From the NCBI RefSeq assembly GCF_001902635.1, contig NZ_MJAO01000003.1, positions 62,001 to 126,000 on the forward strand: a stretch of 64,000 bases of DNA. The letters are read 5' to 3'. The translations under genes were made by a program, and so were the position numbers. The stretch is from Serratia marcescens (lineage in GTDB: Bacteria; Pseudomonadota; Gammaproteobacteria; Enterobacterales; Enterobacteriaceae). The notes beneath the pieces are model-generated. The model was not told the origin of the DNA. It did not search any database and worked only from the letters and a program-made list of their open reading frames with translations. Below are positions 33,714 to 43,654 of this stretch, one piece after another (the first letter of the stretch is position 1; every line of letters begins with the position of its first letter).

Positions 33714-34049
33714 TCCACCGCCCGTGGAAACCGGCATCAGGCCGGTTTCCCGTTTCGCCCAGACTGACAGGAATACGTCCTCACATCGGCATAACCTTCA
33801 GCAACTTGCCACGCAGGGCGCAGGTTAATTGACTGATTCAAATAGCAATAAAACACCGGCCGACGCGGCGCCAGGCGCTTTGCACCCGTTTCCCTTTCCG
33901 ACGACTTAGCAGGCCTGACTACCGTTGAGCGGCCTGGCAGCGTTTTACTCTGCGCCGCGATCGCATTTCGCGTTAAAAACCAGTGACAGATCAACCGCAA
34001 TCCCCCAATATGGATTTTCCATACAAGATAATGACGCGGGTGCCAGTCT
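33714..34049. other. Gene-free stretch where aroM lies in E. coli
   Basis: About 335 bases between yaiA and ppnP. The left end holds a hairpin; the right end holds the ppnP promoter. E. coli has aroM in this interval; I see no recognisable aroM sequence. An opposite-strand frame (33737-34288) is a shadow. Confidence 0.5.
33726..33750 (+). terminator. Terminator after yaiA
   Basis: Perfect ten-base stem GGAAACCGGC / GCCGGTTTCC around ATCAG, followed by CGTTTC. Begins 13 bases after the yaiA stop. Confidence 0.6.
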
Positions 34050-34340
34050 ATGCTGAAAGTGAATGAGTATTTTGCCGGAAAAGTGAAGTCTATCGGTTTT
34101 GACAGTAGCAGCATCGGTCTTACCAGCGTGGGCGTGATGGAAGAGGGCGAATACACCTTCTCCACCGCGCAGCCGGAAGAAATGACGGTGATCACCGGGG
34201 CGCTGAAAGTGCTGCTGCCGGGCTCGCCGGACTGGCAGGTGTTTACGCCGGGCGAGAAGTTCTTTGTGCCGGGGCACAGCGAGTTCAACCTGCAGGTGGC
34301 CGACGCGACCGCCTATCTGTGCCGCTACCTGAGCAAATAA
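34050..34340 (+). CDS. ppnP: Pyrimidine/purine nucleoside phosphorylase PpnP
   Basis: A 96-residue cupin protein matching E. coli PpnP (YaiE) almost along its length: [60 protein letters not shown] and YLCRYL. PpnP phosphorolyses a wide range of nucleosides to base and ribose-1-phosphate. The ribosome site is weak (GGGTG). It is monocistronic and converges on rdgC, as in E. coli. Confidence 0.95.
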   Translation: MLKVNEYFAGKVKSIGFDSSSIGLTSVGVMEEGEYTFSTAQPEEMTVITGALKVLLPGSPDWQVFTPGEKFFVPGHSEFNLQVADATAYLCRYLSK

Positions 34341-34405
34341 GTTTTGTTCGTTAGGGGAATGCAGGGCTCAGCGGATGCTGGGCCCTGGTCGTTTCTGAGG
34401 CGGGA

Positions 34406-35317
34406 TTAACGCTGGGCTTCGCCGCCGAGCGCTTCGATGGTGTTTTTGATCAATGCCGCCAGCTCGCTGGTCATCAGGATAAAGTCGGCGTCAAAACGCT
34501 GGGCGAAGTCGTCGCGATCGATGTCGTCGTTCTGTTCACGCAGCGTGTCGGCGAACTTCAGGCGCTTGAACGAGCCGTCGTCCGACAGCATCAGCTGAAT
34601 GCGTTCCTGCCAATCCACCGCCAGCTTGGTCACCAGCTTGCCGGCTTCGATGTGCACCGCGATTTCGTCGCTGATCAGATTCTGCTTCTTGCAGCGGATC
34701 ACGCCGCCTTCTTCCAGAATCGCTTTCAGTTCCGCTTCATCCTGAATGGCGAAGCCGGCCGGCATCTCGCCGGAACGCACCCATTCGGTCAGCGTCAGTT
34801 CGATCGGGCTTTCCATGGTCAGCGGCACCACCGGCAGCGAGCCGAGGCTTTTGCGCAGCAGCGCCAGCGTATCTTCGGCGCGTTTGGCGCTGGCGGCATC
34901 GACCATGATCAGGTCGTTGACGGTGTCGATCCACATGAAGGTCTGGTTGAAGCGGCTGAAAGCGCGCGGCAGCAGGCTGTGCAGCACTTCATCCTTCAGC
35001 GCGTCCTTTTCGGTTTTTTTCAATTTGCGGTGTTGTTCCGCTTCCAGGCGCTCAATTTTAGCCTGCAGTTCTTGCTTGATGACCGGCGACGGCAGGATTT
35101 TCTCTTCCTTGCGCGCGCAGATGACGATCTGGCCGTTGACCGCGTGCGTCAGCGCATCGCTGCGTGAACCCATCGGGGAGACCCAGCCGGTCTTCGCCAT
35201 GTCCTGGCTGCCGCACGGCGTGAAGGCGAACGCGCTGAGTTGTTTTTCCATTTCATCCGCGTTTAACGCCACTTCGCGGCTCAAACGGTAAACCATCAAA
35301 TTCTTAAACCACAGCAT
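34406..35317 (-). CDS. rdgC: Recombination-associated protein RdgC
   Basis: A 303-residue protein, the length of E. coli RdgC, starting [15 protein letters not shown]. RdgC forms a ring-shaped dimer around double-stranded DNA and limits RecA loading. A charged, helical middle ([25 protein letters not shown], about 90-115) is the usual linker region. I start at ATG 35317; the frame 11 codons longer has no support. It is divergent from mak. Confidence 0.96.
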   Translation of the reverse strand: MLWFKNLMVYRLSREVALNADEMEKQLSAFAFTPCGSQDMAKTGWVSPMGSRSDALTHAVNGQIVICARKEEKILPSPVIKQELQAKIERLEAEQHRKLKKTEKDALKDEVLHSLLPRAFSRFNQTFMWIDTVNDLIMVDAASAKRAEDTLALLRKSLGSLPVVPLTMESPIELTLTEWVRSGEMPAGFAIQDEAELKAILEEGGVIRCKKQNLISDEIAVHIEAGKLVTKLAVDWQERIQLMLSDDGSFKRLKFADTLREQNDDIDRDDFAQRFDADFILMTSELAALIKNTIEALGGEAQR

Positions 35318-35533
35318 AATGTTATCCCAGGCTGGGCGTGCGTTCGGCACGCTGATTCGTCAAAAGCAGGGCGGCATGATAACGAATTGACGCTGAAAAA
35401 TCGCCCCATTCTCTCCGAATTGCGTCGCTTTACGCGGTGGAAAAGGCCTGAGCGGGGAGCGGGAAACAGGTGATTCATCCGCGCGCTTACATTAGGCTGT
35501 GGCAACGCTGCGCTGTATCGAGGAGAAAAAAAC

Positions 35534-36448
35534 GTGCGCATTGGCATCGATCTGGGTGGGACAAAAATTGAAGTGATCGCGTTGGCGAACGATGGGCGGG
35601 AGCTGTTTCGCCACCGTATCGCCACGCCGCGCCATGACTATGGGCAAACCCTGGCGGCGATCGCCGGGCTGGTGAAACTGGCGGAGGATCATACCGGCGC
35701 GCAGGGATCGGTCGGGATCGGCATTCCCGGCACGCTGTCGCCGTTTACCGGACGGGTGAAGAACGCCAACTCGGTGTGGCTCAACGGTCAGCCGTTGGAT
35801 AAGGATCTGTCGGCGCTGCTGGCGCGCGACGTGCGCATCGCCAACGACGCCAACTGTCTGGCGGTATCGGAAGCCACCGACGGTGCCGGCGCCGGAGAGA
35901 AAACCGTGTTTGCGGTGATCGTCGGTACCGGCTGCGGCGCCGGCGTGGCGTTGCATGGGCAGGCGCATTCCGGCGGCAACGGCATCGCCGGCGAATGGGG
36001 CCACAATCCGCTGCCGTGGCAGGATGAAGATGAGCTGCGCTACGCCCGCGAAGTGCCGTGCTATTGCGGCAAACCGGGCTGCATCGAAACCTTTATTTCC
36101 GGCACCGGTTTCGCCACCGACTATGCGCGCCTGAGCGGTAACGCGCTGCAAGGGCATGAGATTATGGCGCTAAGCGAGCGGGGCGACGCGCTGGCGGAGC
36201 AGGCGATCGGTCGCTACGAAATGCGGCTGGCAAAATCGTTGGCGCATGTGATCAATATCTTGGATCCGGATGTGGTGGTGCTTGGCGGCGGCATGAGCAA
36301 CGCGGAACGACTGTACCGCAATGTGCCGCAGTTGGTGAAAGGCTGGGTGTTCGGCGGCGAATGTGAAACCCCGATCCGCAAAGCGGTTCACGGCGATTCC
36401 AGCGGCGTGCGCGGCGCAGCCTGGCTGTGGCCGCAACAGCAACGCTAA
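35534..36448 (+). CDS. mak: Fructokinase Mak (ROK family)
   Basis: A 304-residue ROK sugar kinase starting at GTG 35534 behind GAGGAG. Seen: ATP motif DLGGTKIE (residues 6-13), the GIGIPGT loop, catalytic Asp in NDANC, the ROK zinc site (GxxGHNP...[12 protein letters not shown]) and [10 protein letters not shown]. coli Mak (302 residues) phosphorylates fructose and other hexoses. Its position after rdgC is as in E. coli. Confidence 0.94.
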   Translation: MRIGIDLGGTKIEVIALANDGRELFRHRIATPRHDYGQTLAAIAGLVKLAEDHTGAQGSVGIGIPGTLSPFTGRVKNANSVWLNGQPLDKDLSALLARDVRIANDANCLAVSEATDGAGAGEKTVFAVIVGTGCGAGVALHGQAHSGGNGIAGEWGHNPLPWQDEDELRYAREVPCYCGKPGCIETFISGTGFATDYARLSGNALQGHEIMALSERGDALAEQAIGRYEMRLAKSLAHVINILDPDVVVLGGGMSNAERLYRNVPQLVKGWVFGGECETPIRKAVHGDSSGVRGAAWLWPQQQR

Positions 36449-36522
36449 GCGTTGCAGCAAAGCGCGAGGCTGCTCGCGCTTTAAACAACTCGCTGTACAA
36501 AAACTGGACGCCACTTTATGCT

Positions 36523-36539
36523 TTAGCTAACTTAGCTAA
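36523..36539 (+). promoter_or_regulatory. Doubled palindrome upstream of toxin-antitoxin pair
   Basis: TTAGCTAA occurs twice (36523-36530 and 36532-36539), each copy self-complementary, nine bases apart, overlapping a TATGCT -10-like element at 36518-36523 and ending just before the ribosome site. The placement is that of an antitoxin autorepression operator. Confidence 0.55.
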
Positions 36540-36550
36540 GGAGGACGCGT

Positions 36551-36784
36551 ATGCCGATTCAGGCCAATATGCATGAAGCCAAATCCAATCTGAGCCAGTT
36601 GGCGGACAGAGCCGCGGAGGGAGAAACCGTGATTATCGCAAAAGCAGGGAAGCCGTATGTACAGCTGGTAGCCATCAAGGGTGAAGCGCGCCGGCCCGGT
36701 GCCGCCAAGGGCAAGTTCACCGTGCCGGCGGATTTCAACGCGGGGGATGCAGCCATTGCGGCGTTATTTGAGGGCGATGAATGA
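36551..36784 (+). CDS. Antitoxin of Phd/YefM type (VapB partner)
   Basis: A 77-residue protein with the Phd/YefM DNA-binding fold in its first 45 residues (MHEAKSNLSQLADRAAEGETVIIAKAGKPYVQLV). Its variable C-terminal part (ADFNAGDAAIAALFEGDE) should wrap the toxin. It neutralises the following PIN toxin, represses the operon, and overlaps the toxin start (ATGA), which gives translational coupling. The ribosome site AAGGAGG is strong. A doubled palindrome upstream is the likely operator. Confidence 0.88.
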   Translation: MPIQANMHEAKSNLSQLADRAAEGETVIIAKAGKPYVQLVAIKGEARRPGAAKGKFTVPADFNAGDAAIAALFEGDE

Positions 36785-37167
36785 AGCGCCTGCTGCTGGA
36801 TACCCACGCATTGCTGTGGTGGCTGATCGATGACGCCTGTCTGGGGGCGAACGCCAAAAGGCAGATCGCCGATCCGAGCAATGCGGTGTACGTCAGCGCG
36901 GCCAGCATTTGGGAGATCTCCATCAAGCAGGCGCTGGGCAAGCTGACGTTGCCGGAGGACATCTTCACGATCATCGAAGCCGAGGATTTTCTGCCGCTGC
37001 CGATGGACGCCTTTCACTGCCAACAGGCGGGTCAGCTGCCGCCCCATCATCAGGATCCTTTCGATCGCATGCTGATCGCGCAGGCGCAGGCCGAAGGGTT
37101 GACGCTGATCTCCGCCGACGCAGTGTTTCCGCAGTACGGTATTCGGGTGGCCGACGCCCGCCGTTAA
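36781..37167 (+). CDS. PIN-domain toxin, VapC family
   Basis: A 128-residue PIN-domain ribonuclease of the type paired with Phd-like antitoxins. The acidic catalytic set is complete: Asp7 (LLLDTH), Glu45 (SIWEIS), Asp95 (DPFDRM) and Asp113 (LISAD). VapC toxins cut specific tRNA or rRNA sites and arrest growth. It overlaps the antitoxin by four bases. Its stop overlaps the stop of the convergent antiterminator gene by four bases. The pair is an insertion between mak and sbcC relative to E. coli. Confidence 0.88.
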   Translation: MKRLLLDTHALLWWLIDDACLGANAKRQIADPSNAVYVSAASIWEISIKQALGKLTLPEDIFTIIEAEDFLPLPMDAFHCQQAGQLPPHHQDPFDRMLIAQAQAEGLTLISADAVFPQYGIRVADARR

Positions 37168-38012
37168 GCCGGTTTTTCCTCGCTTTCGCTGCGCACCCGT
37201 TCGATATGGATGGTCAGAAACATCATCTCTTCCGTAGTGAGCTGATGCTGATAGTGTTTTTCGATGTGGCGGTTGATCTTGCCGGCGCAGGCGAATGACT
37301 CGCGGTATTTCTCTTTTACCACCTGATACAGCGAGTCGTCGTCGCTGTCGACGTAGTTCTTCCCCAGCAGGCGTTGGGCGAAGAATTTCAAATGGGTGAC
37401 GAAGCGGTGGTAACTCAGGGCTTCCTCGTTGTAATCAAAGCGGAAATGGTATTTGACCAGGTTGAGGATCTCTTGCATCACGCGGGTAATGTGCAGCGTG
37501 TTGTGCATTTCATCGTTAAGCTGGGCGTTGACCAGATGCAGTGCGATAAACCCGGCTTCGTCTTCCGGCAGCACGGTGTCCAGCCGCTGGGCGATTAGAG
37601 CCAGCGCCTCCAGCCCGACGGCGTACTCGGCCGGGTAGAGCTTTTTAATTTCCCACAGCAACGCATTTTTGATATCCAGCCCTTCCGCATGGCGCTGCAG
37701 AGCGAAGTGGATATGGTCGGTCAATGTGATGTAGACGATGTTGTGCAACTTGCCCGGCAGGCGTTCGCGGGCGAGGGTGATGATCCTGTCGGCGGTGGTG
37801 ACGCAGGCCAGGGGGATCTCGGAGAGCAGCTCTTTATAGCGCTCGGCGATTTCACCGCCGTTATGGGTGAACACCTTTTCGATCAGGCTTTCATCCAGCG
37901 TGTCGCCGGGCTTCTTTTTAAAGCCGATTCCTTTTCCCATCACCACCGTCTCTTCCTGGCGGTCGTCCAGCGTAATCACCACGTTATTATTGAGTATTTT
38001 AGCGATTTTCAT
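37164..38012 (-). CDS. licT: BglG/LicT/SacY-family transcription antiterminator (orphan)
   Basis: A 282-residue antiterminator: RNA-binding CAT domain (residues 1-58, KIAKILNNNVVITLDDRQEETVVMGKGIGF) followed by two PTS regulation domains. PRD1 carries its histidine in LTDHIHFALQR and PRD2 in LHLVNAQL and VTHLKFFAQRL regions. When dephosphorylated or modified by a PTS permease, these proteins bind RAT RNA and prevent termination. A complete promoter-RAT-terminator leader lies just upstream on the same strand, so the gene controls itself. Unlike bglG or licT operons, no PTS permease or glycosidase follows: the toxin gene abuts it instead. Confidence 0.92.
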   Translation of the reverse strand: MKIAKILNNNVVITLDDRQEETVVMGKGIGFKKKPGDTLDESLIEKVFTHNGGEIAERYKELLSEIPLACVTTADRIITLARERLPGKLHNIVYITLTDHIHFALQRHAEGLDIKNALLWEIKKLYPAEYAVGLEALALIAQRLDTVLPEDEAGFIALHLVNAQLNDEMHNTLHITRVMQEILNLVKYHFRFDYNEEALSYHRFVTHLKFFAQRLLGKNYVDSDDDSLYQVVKEKYRESFACAGKINRHIEKHYQHQLTTEEMMFLTIHIERVRSESEEKPA

Positions 38013-38043
38013 GGTTTTTCCCGGTGTTTCAGCATCCTGAAAA

Positions 38044-38087
38044 CGAAAAAACCTGACGCCCGGAAGCGATCCCGGGCGTCAGGTTTT
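38044..38087 (-). terminator. Intrinsic terminator in the antiterminator leader
   Basis: On the minus strand a perfect 16-base stem (first arm AAAACCTGACGCCCGG) with an eight-base loop is followed by TTTTTTCG. It ends 32 bases before the licT start codon. The 5' arm shares its AAAACCT with the 3' half of the RAT site, so the two structures exclude each other. Confidence 0.85.
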
Positions 38088-38147
38088 GCCTGTATTATGT
38101 GTTTCTGTCCTGCGGCCTGAGCGGCGGAAGGGATACAGTAACAATCC
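38081..38147 (-). promoter_or_regulatory. RAT antiterminator site with enlarged loop
   Basis: Minus strand: GGATTGTTACTGTA (38147-38134) and TACAGGCAAAACCT (38094-38081) are the two conserved halves of a BglG/LicT RAT site, with CTGTA/TACAG pairing. In the E. coli bgl RAT the halves are joined by only a few bases; here 39 bases (38095-38133) intervene. Confidence 0.75.
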
Positions 38148-38159
38148 TGTTATGTCTGC

Positions 38160-38187
38160 ATCATAACCCGTGTCCGCCGCGGCTCAA
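38160..38187 (-). promoter_or_regulatory. Promoter of the licT leader
   Basis: Minus strand TTGAGC (38187-38182), 16 bases, TATGAT (38165-38160). Transcription would start near 38153, only a few bases before the RAT site, giving a leader of about 140 bases. Confidence 0.5.
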
Positions 38188-38243
38188 CGCTTTTCACCGC
38201 GGAGTGCCGCCGCGGTCACACTTCTGCGCCGTCTGCTACAGGA

Positions 38244-41200
38244 TCATTCCAGCCTGAAGTGCGCCTCTAGCCGGCTGACGCCAAGGCCGTTGACCTTTTT
38301 CACCTTGATTTGCACCGGAATGCGCTCTTTCATCGCCTCGACGTGGCTGATCACGCCAATGGTTTTGCCGGAGGCGTTCAGGCTGTCCAGCGCATCCAGC
38401 GCAGTGTCTAGGGTTTCGGCGTCCAGTGTGCCGAAGCCTTCGTCGAGGAACAGCGAGTCGATGCTGGTTTTGTGGCTGACCAGATCGGACAGCGCCAGCG
38501 CCAGCGCCAGGCTGACCAGGAAGCTCTCGCCGCCGGACAGGGTGCGGGTGTCGCGCAGCGCGTCCGCTTGCCAGGTATCCACCACCTGCAACTCCAGCGC
38601 ATCGCTGGTTTTGCGCTGCAGCAGGTAGCGCCCGTGCAGCCGGCCGAGTTGAAGGTTGGCCAGATAAACCAGATGATCGAGCGTCAGCCCCTGAGCGAAG
38701 CGGCGGAATTTGTCGCCTTCTTTCGAGCCGATCAGCTGGTTGAGGTAGCTCCAGTCGTCGTAGTCTTGTTGGCTGCGGGCGATTTGCTCGAACAGCGCCT
38801 GCTGATTGAGGCGGCGGGCGGCGTCGCTTTCCAGCTGATTGCGCAGTTCGCCCTGGCGCAGCTGCAGCGCCTTCAACTGCTGTGCCAGCTCGGCCAGCGA
38901 TTGGGTGAACGCGTCGATATTCGCGTTGGTTTCATCCAGCCCTTCAGGGCGGTGTTGCCGATGCTGCTCCAGCGTTTGCGTCGCCTGCGCTAGCAGGGCG
39001 GCGGCCTCTACCTGCCGCTGTTGCAGCTGCTCTTTGCACTGCTGCAATTCGCGGCGCAGGGCGTCGTCCAGCAGTGCGGCGGCGAAGGCGCTTTCATCGG
39101 CGAATTCGCTGCCGGCCAGCGCTTGCTGCCATTGCTGTTCCGCCTGCTGCAGCCGCTCCTGCATTTGGGTGTGCTGTTGTTGCAGACCGGCCTGCTGGCC
39201 GGCCAGGCGTTCGCGCAGTTCCTGCGCCTTTTGCCACTGCTCGGCGGCCTGAAGACTGGCCTGTTCACAGGCGGTTTGTGTGGTGCGCAGCTGTTCCCGC
39301 ACCTCGGCGACCTGCTGTTCGCCGAACAGCGCCAGCCGCTGCGCGCGCCGTTCGACGAGGGTCTTCTCGCCTTCTTGCCAGCGTTGTTGCAGCTCTTGCT
39401 GCTGTTGCAGGCTGTCGGCATGGGTTTTCTGCAGCAGCGTAAAGCGTTCTTCGAGCAGCGCCAGATGTTGCTGCGCCTGCTGCTGTTGCGTTTGCAGAGC
39501 GGTGAGCGCGTCTTTTGCCTGTTGTACCGCTTGCGCCGCCTGTTCATGCTGCTGCAGTGCGTGTTGCCCGCGCCGCTCTTCGTCGTCGCAGCCGTTCAGC
39601 CAGGCGCTGAGTTGCTCGCCATCCGCCAGCGTAAAGTCGAATGCCAGCGGTGCGCTGAGCTGCTGCCACTGTTGCTGTTGGGCGGCCAGCTGCTGTTCAT
39701 CCTGCGCGATAGCCTGCTGCTGACGCTGCAATTGCTGTTGCAGGTTGTCGTAACGGGCTCGCAGTTCGACACCTTGTTTTTGCAATGCTTCGGTCTGGAT
39801 TTTCATTTGCTCCAGACGTTGCGCAGTTTCTGACAGTTTTACCTCTTGGTATTGTTCTACCGCCGGGTGCTCGCATGAGCCGCACAGTGGGCAGGCGGCG
39901 CCGGGTTGCAAACGGGCGCGCTCGGCTTCCAGACCCACGATCCGTTGTTCCAGCGCATAGGTTTTTTCAACATCGGCCTGGTGGGCTTTCTGCTGCTTAA
40001 ATTGCTGACGGATGAGCTCTAGCTGTGGCTCCAACTGGGTCAGCTCAGTGTGACCGATGTTTAGCTCTTGCCGCTGCTGTTCCAGCCGTTTAACCACTTG
40101 CTGCGATAAAGAGGCAAGAGTAAATAACTGCTGGCGCGTCGGGCGCAGATCCGCCAGGGCGCTCAGGCGCTGGCGCAGCGGGGCCAGCGGCGTTTGTGCC
40201 TCCAGCGCCTGCTGCTGTTGCTGCTGAACGGCCAGCGCTTCACTCAGCGCGTTCAGCTGCTGCCGATGCTGAGCGGCCTGCGCCGTCAGCTGGTGGCGCT
40301 GGGCGGTGAGCTGTTCCAGCGCCGCCTGTTGCTGGGTGCTCTGCTGCGCGGCGGTGTCGACGGCCTCTCGCCGCTCGATCTGCGTCGACTGCAGTTGGGC
40401 GATCTGGTGGTCGAGCGGTGCGACCTGCTCATCGATCAGCTGCTGCTGTTGCCGCACGTGTTCGGCATGGGTTTGCTGCGCCAGACGGGCCTTTTCCACC
40501 GCCTGCTGCAGCGGCGCCAGCTGCGCCGAGTGCTGTTCCTGTTGCTGCGTCAGCTGGGCTGCCTGCTGTTGTATCGTCTGCAGCTCGGCGCGGCAGCGAT
40601 CGCGCTCACCACGCAGCGGCCGCAATTTCTCGGCCGGTTCGCTGAGCGCCAGCCGCTGCAGCTGCGGGGCGACTTCGGCCTGCTCGCGCCGGGCGGTTTC
40701 CAGCCGCCGTTGCCCCTCGTTTTGCTGTTGCTGGAGGCGTTGCCATTGTTGCAGCCAGCTCAGCGCCTGTTGCTGTTGCTGGGTTTGCTTGCCAAGAGCG
40801 CTTTCCTGCGCGCTCAGCGCCGTCAGCTGTTCCGTCAGGGAGTGGCGCTGTTCATCGTTCAGCAGCTCGATGCCGCCGGCGCGCTGGTGCAACGCATCCA
40901 GGTCGGTCTTGGCCTGCTTGTGCGATTCGAACACCTGTTCGGACAACCGCCCGTAGATTTCGGTGCCGGTCAGCTCTTCCAACAGCTCGGCGCGATCGTT
41001 GGCGTCGGCGTTGAGGAAGGCGGCAAACTGCCCCTGAGACAGCATCATCGATTTGGTGAAGCGTCCGAAGTCCAGCCCGGTGATGGCGGCGGTGATCTCC
41101 AGCTTGTCGCGCACTTTGTCCGCCAGGATCTTGCCGTCCTCGCGCCGCGCCAGTTCGACCTTCGGCGCCTGCAGGTTGCCGTCCGGCGCATTTTTGGCGC

Positions 41201-41495
41201 GGCGCTGGCTCCAGAAGGCGCGATAGCCGACGCCCTTGACCTCGAATTCGACCTCTGCCAGCGATTCGGCGGTATGGCGGGTCATCAGTTCATTTTGGCT
41301 CGGCGTGACGTTGAGGCGCGGCGTCTGGTGGTACAGCGCCAGGCAGATGGCGTCCAGCAGGGTGGTTTTGCCCGCACCGGTCGGGCCGGTAATGGCGAAC
41401 AGACCGTTGCTGGCGAAAGGCTCGGCGGTAAAGTCAATTTTCCATTCGCCCTGCAGGGAGTTGAGGTTTTTTAACCGCAGGCTGAGGATCTTCAT
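38244..41495 (-). CDS. sbcC: SbcC, ATPase subunit of SbcCD nuclease
   Basis: A 1083-residue Rad50-type protein. Walker [20 protein letters not shown] lies at about residues 38-56. Two very long Gln-rich coiled coils flank the zinc hook CPLC (about residues 534-537). The signature [17 protein letters not shown] and Walker [13 protein letters not shown] are near the C-terminus. With SbcD it cleaves hairpins and protein-blocked DNA ends. The start overlaps the sbcD stop (ATGA). The coiled-coil region has many runs of four or five glutamines. It is slightly longer than E. coli SbcC (1048). Confidence 0.96.
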   Translation of the reverse strand: MKILSLRLKNLNSLQGEWKIDFTAEPFASNGLFAITGPTGAGKTTLLDAICLALYHQTPRLNVTPSQNELMTRHTAESLAEVEFEVKGVGYRAFWSQRRAKNAPDGNLQAPKVELARREDGKILADKVRDKLEITAAITGLDFGRFTKSMMLSQGQFAAFLNADANDRAELLEELTGTEIYGRLSEQVFESHKQAKTDLDALHQRAGGIELLNDEQRHSLTEQLTALSAQESALGKQTQQQQQALSWLQQWQRLQQQQNEGQRRLETARREQAEVAPQLQRLALSEPAEKLRPLRGERDRCRAELQTIQQQAAQLTQQQEQHSAQLAPLQQAVEKARLAQQTHAEHVRQQQQLIDEQVAPLDHQIAQLQSTQIERREAVDTAAQQSTQQQAALEQLTAQRHQLTAQAAQHRQQLNALSEALAVQQQQQQALEAQTPLAPLRQRLSALADLRPTRQQLFTLASLSQQVVKRLEQQRQELNIGHTELTQLEPQLELIRQQFKQQKAHQADVEKTYALEQRIVGLEAERARLQPGAACPLCGSCEHPAVEQYQEVKLSETAQRLEQMKIQTEALQKQGVELRARYDNLQQQLQRQQQAIAQDEQQLAAQQQQWQQLSAPLAFDFTLADGEQLSAWLNGCDDEERRGQHALQQHEQAAQAVQQAKDALTALQTQQQQAQQHLALLEERFTLLQKTHADSLQQQQELQQRWQEGEKTLVERRAQRLALFGEQQVAEVREQLRTTQTACEQASLQAAEQWQKAQELRERLAGQQAGLQQQHTQMQERLQQAEQQWQQALAGSEFADESAFAAALLDDALRRELQQCKEQLQQRQVEAAALLAQATQTLEQHRQHRPEGLDETNANIDAFTQSLAELAQQLKALQLRQGELRNQLESDAARRLNQQALFEQIARSQQDYDDWSYLNQLIGSKEGDKFRRFAQGLTLDHLVYLANLQLGRLHGRYLLQRKTSDALELQVVDTWQADALRDTRTLSGGESFLVSLALALALSDLVSHKTSIDSLFLDEGFGTLDAETLDTALDALDSLNASGKTIGVISHVEAMKERIPVQIKVKKVNGLGVSRLEAHFRLE

Positions 41496-42724
41496 GGATT
41501 CGTCTCCTCAGCGTTGTACTGCACTGCATCGACCACCTGGCGGAACATTTGGCGCATCCGCTGCTGGCGCGCTTCAGGCATTTCCGCTTCCTGCGCCAAT
41601 CGCCGTTCGAACACCTCGTTGACGCTCAGCTCGTTGAGCGTTTCCTTGTCCTGCTGCGCAATGGCCTGGCGGCGCTGTTCTTTGCTGCGTCGCAGCAGCA
41701 CCACTTCTACCGGCAGCTCATCCGCCAGCAGTTGGATGCGGCGCTGGATGTCGCTGAGGTAGTCCTGCGTCGCCACTTCGATATCCAGCCACACCGGCAG
41801 CTCGCCGGCATAGTCGGCAAATTGCTGCAGCTGCCGTTCGATCTCGGCCAGATCGCCTTTGATCAGCTGCATGGGCTGGAACTGCGGGATCGTTAACGCT
41901 TCTACCTGCTGTAGGGCGCCGTCGGCGAAATCCACCAGGAAGACGCTTTTGGCTTTGCCCAGTTCATCGAAGCTGAGCGGAATCGGTGAGCCGCTATAGC
42001 GAATATGTTCCGACTTGGCGACGTTCTGCGCGCGGTGAATGTGGCCCAACGCGATGTAATCGGCAGGGGGGAATGCCTGCGCCGGGAAGGCGTCGAGGGT
42101 GCCGATATAGATGTCGCGCACCGAGTCGGAGGTGGTGACGCCGACGGTGGTCAGGTGGCCGGTGGCGACGATCGGCAGCGGCAGGCCCAGCCGGTCTCGG
42201 CGCTCGCAGGCCGCCTGATACAGCATCTGATAATGTGCGGCGATGGCTTCCTGCAGCGCCTGCTGTTTCTGCGCGCCGGATTCGCCGGCGCGGCTGGTGA
42301 GCAGATCGCGCGGCCGCAGGAACGGAATGGCGCACAGCACCGCGCCCGGTTGGCCGTCGCGCCGGTTCAGCACCACGATCTGCTGCTCGAGGTCGCTCTG
42401 CGCACTCGCGATCACCGTGGTGTTCAGGCAAGAGAGCAGTTCACGCGATTCGTTCAGCGTCGCCACCGAATCGTGGTTGCCGCCCAGCACCACCAGCTGG
42501 CAGCCGGTGCGTTGCAGTTCTACCACGAAGCGGTTGTACAGCTCGCGGGCGTAGCTGGGCGGTGAGCCGGTATCGAACAGATCCCCGGCGACGATCAGCG
42601 CATCCACCTGCTGCTGCTCGATCTGTTCGATCAGCCAGTTCAGAAAAGCCTGGTGCTCGGCGGCGCGGCTTTTGGTGAAAAAGTACTGGCCAAGGTGCCA
42701 GTCAGAGGTGTGGATCAGGCGCAT
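41492..42724 (-). CDS. sbcD: SbcD, nuclease subunit of SbcCD
   Basis: A 410-residue Mre11-type nuclease (E. coli SbcD: 400). Metallophosphoesterase motifs are complete: DWHLGQ (7-12), VAGDLFD, GGNHDS and GHIH. It provides the Mn-dependent exo- and endonuclease activity of SbcCD. First gene of the sbcDC operon, divergent from phoB across a 216-base gap, as in E. coli. Confidence 0.97.
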   Translation of the reverse strand: MRLIHTSDWHLGQYFFTKSRAAEHQAFLNWLIEQIEQQQVDALIVAGDLFDTGSPPSYARELYNRFVVELQRTGCQLVVLGGNHDSVATLNESRELLSCLNTTVIASAQSDLEQQIVVLNRRDGQPGAVLCAIPFLRPRDLLTSRAGESGAQKQQALQEAIAAHYQMLYQAACERRDRLGLPLPIVATGHLTTVGVTTSDSVRDIYIGTLDAFPAQAFPPADYIALGHIHRAQNVAKSEHIRYSGSPIPLSFDELGKAKSVFLVDFADGALQQVEALTIPQFQPMQLIKGDLAEIERQLQQFADYAGELPVWLDIEVATQDYLSDIQRRIQLLADELPVEVVLLRRSKEQRRQAIAQQDKETLNELSVNEVFERRLAQEAEMPEARQQRMRQMFRQVVDAVQYNAEETNP

Positions 42725-42877
42725 GACACTCCCGGGTGAAAAGGTAATGGCGGTGATTATAAAGGGCGTGGCGGCGGCTGTCCCGGCGCAATGATGATGA
42801 CAACGGCATGATTTTTCTTTGCGGCGAGAAATAATCGCTATGCTTACTGCCTATAACAGCCGGTTTTTTTCATAAAA

Positions 42878-42895
42878 GTGTCACAAAACTGACGC
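42878..42895 (+). promoter_or_regulatory. Pho box of phoB
   Basis: GTGTCAC-AAAA-CTGACGC, the 7-4-7 PhoB-binding pattern, directly followed by the CATAAT -10 element (42895-42900). The E. coli phoB promoter has an almost identical arrangement (CTGACGCATAATGACG). Provides positive autoregulation. Confidence 0.85.
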
Positions 42896-42940
42896 ATAAT
42901 GGCGCCCGCAAAGATCGCTAACACATTGGCAGGATTGACG

Positions 42941-43630
42941 ATGGCAAGACGCATACTGGTGGTGGAAGATGAAGCGCCGATCCGTGAGATGGTGTGCTTT
43001 GTGTTGGAACAAAATGGTTACCAACCGTTGGAAGCCGAGGATTATGACAGCGCCGTGACGCGCCTGTCTGAGCCGTTCCCTGATTTGGTGTTGCTCGACT
43101 GGATGTTGCCCGGTGGTTCCGGGATTCAGTTTATCAAACATATGAAGCGTGAAGCGCTGACCCGCGATATTCCGGTGATGATGCTGACCGCGCGCGGTGA
43201 AGAGGAAGACCGGGTGCGCGGCTTGGAAGTGGGGGCGGATGATTATATCACCAAGCCGTTCTCGCCCAAGGAGCTGGTGGCGCGCATCAAAGCGGTCATG
43301 CGCCGCATTTCACCGATGGCGGTGGAAGAAGTGATTGAAATGCAAGGGCTGAGCCTGGACCCGTCCTCTCACCGCGTGATGGCGAACGATCAGGCGCTGG
43401 ACATGGGGCCGACCGAGTTCAAGCTACTGCACTTCTTTATGACCCACCCGGAGCGGGTTTATAGCCGCGAGCAGTTGCTTAATCATGTCTGGGGCACTAA
43501 CGTTTATGTGGAAGACCGTACCGTTGACGTGCATATCCGTCGGCTCCGCAAGGCGTTAGAGACCAGTGGGCATGATAAAATGGTTCAAACCGTTCGGGGC
43601 ACCGGCTACCGGTTCTCAACGCGCTACTGA
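42941..43630 (+). CDS. phoB: Phosphate-response regulator PhoB
   Basis: A 229-residue OmpR-class response regulator: receiver domain with acidic pocket Glu9-Asp10, phospho-acceptor Asp53 (LLDWMLPG) and Lys105 (ITKPFSPKE), and a C-terminal winged helix ([12 protein letters not shown]). The length equals E. coli PhoB. Start ATG 42941 after CAGGATTG; an in-frame ATG 14 codons earlier overlaps the promoter and is rejected. It activates the Pho regulon under phosphate limitation; its own Pho box is present. Confidence 0.97.
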   Translation: MARRILVVEDEAPIREMVCFVLEQNGYQPLEAEDYDSAVTRLSEPFPDLVLLDWMLPGGSGIQFIKHMKREALTRDIPVMMLTARGEEEDRVRGLEVGADDYITKPFSPKELVARIKAVMRRISPMAVEEVIEMQGLSLDPSSHRVMANDQALDMGPTEFKLLHFFMTHPERVYSREQLLNHVWGTNVYVEDRTVDVHIRRLRKALETSGHDKMVQTVRGTGYRFSTRY

Positions 43631-43654
43631 TCGCGCCGCGCTGGAGAATATGCC

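Noticed and set aside
33737-34288. Long minus-strand frame across the yaiA-ppnP gap
   Set aside because: It overlaps ppnP on the other strand and resembles no protein; I considered it as a remnant of aroM but saw no AroM-like sequence.
39000-40900. Long plus-strand frames opposite sbcC rich in Leu and Cys
   Set aside because: They arise from the complement of CAG-rich glutamine codons (CTG runs) in the SbcC coiled coil and are not genes.
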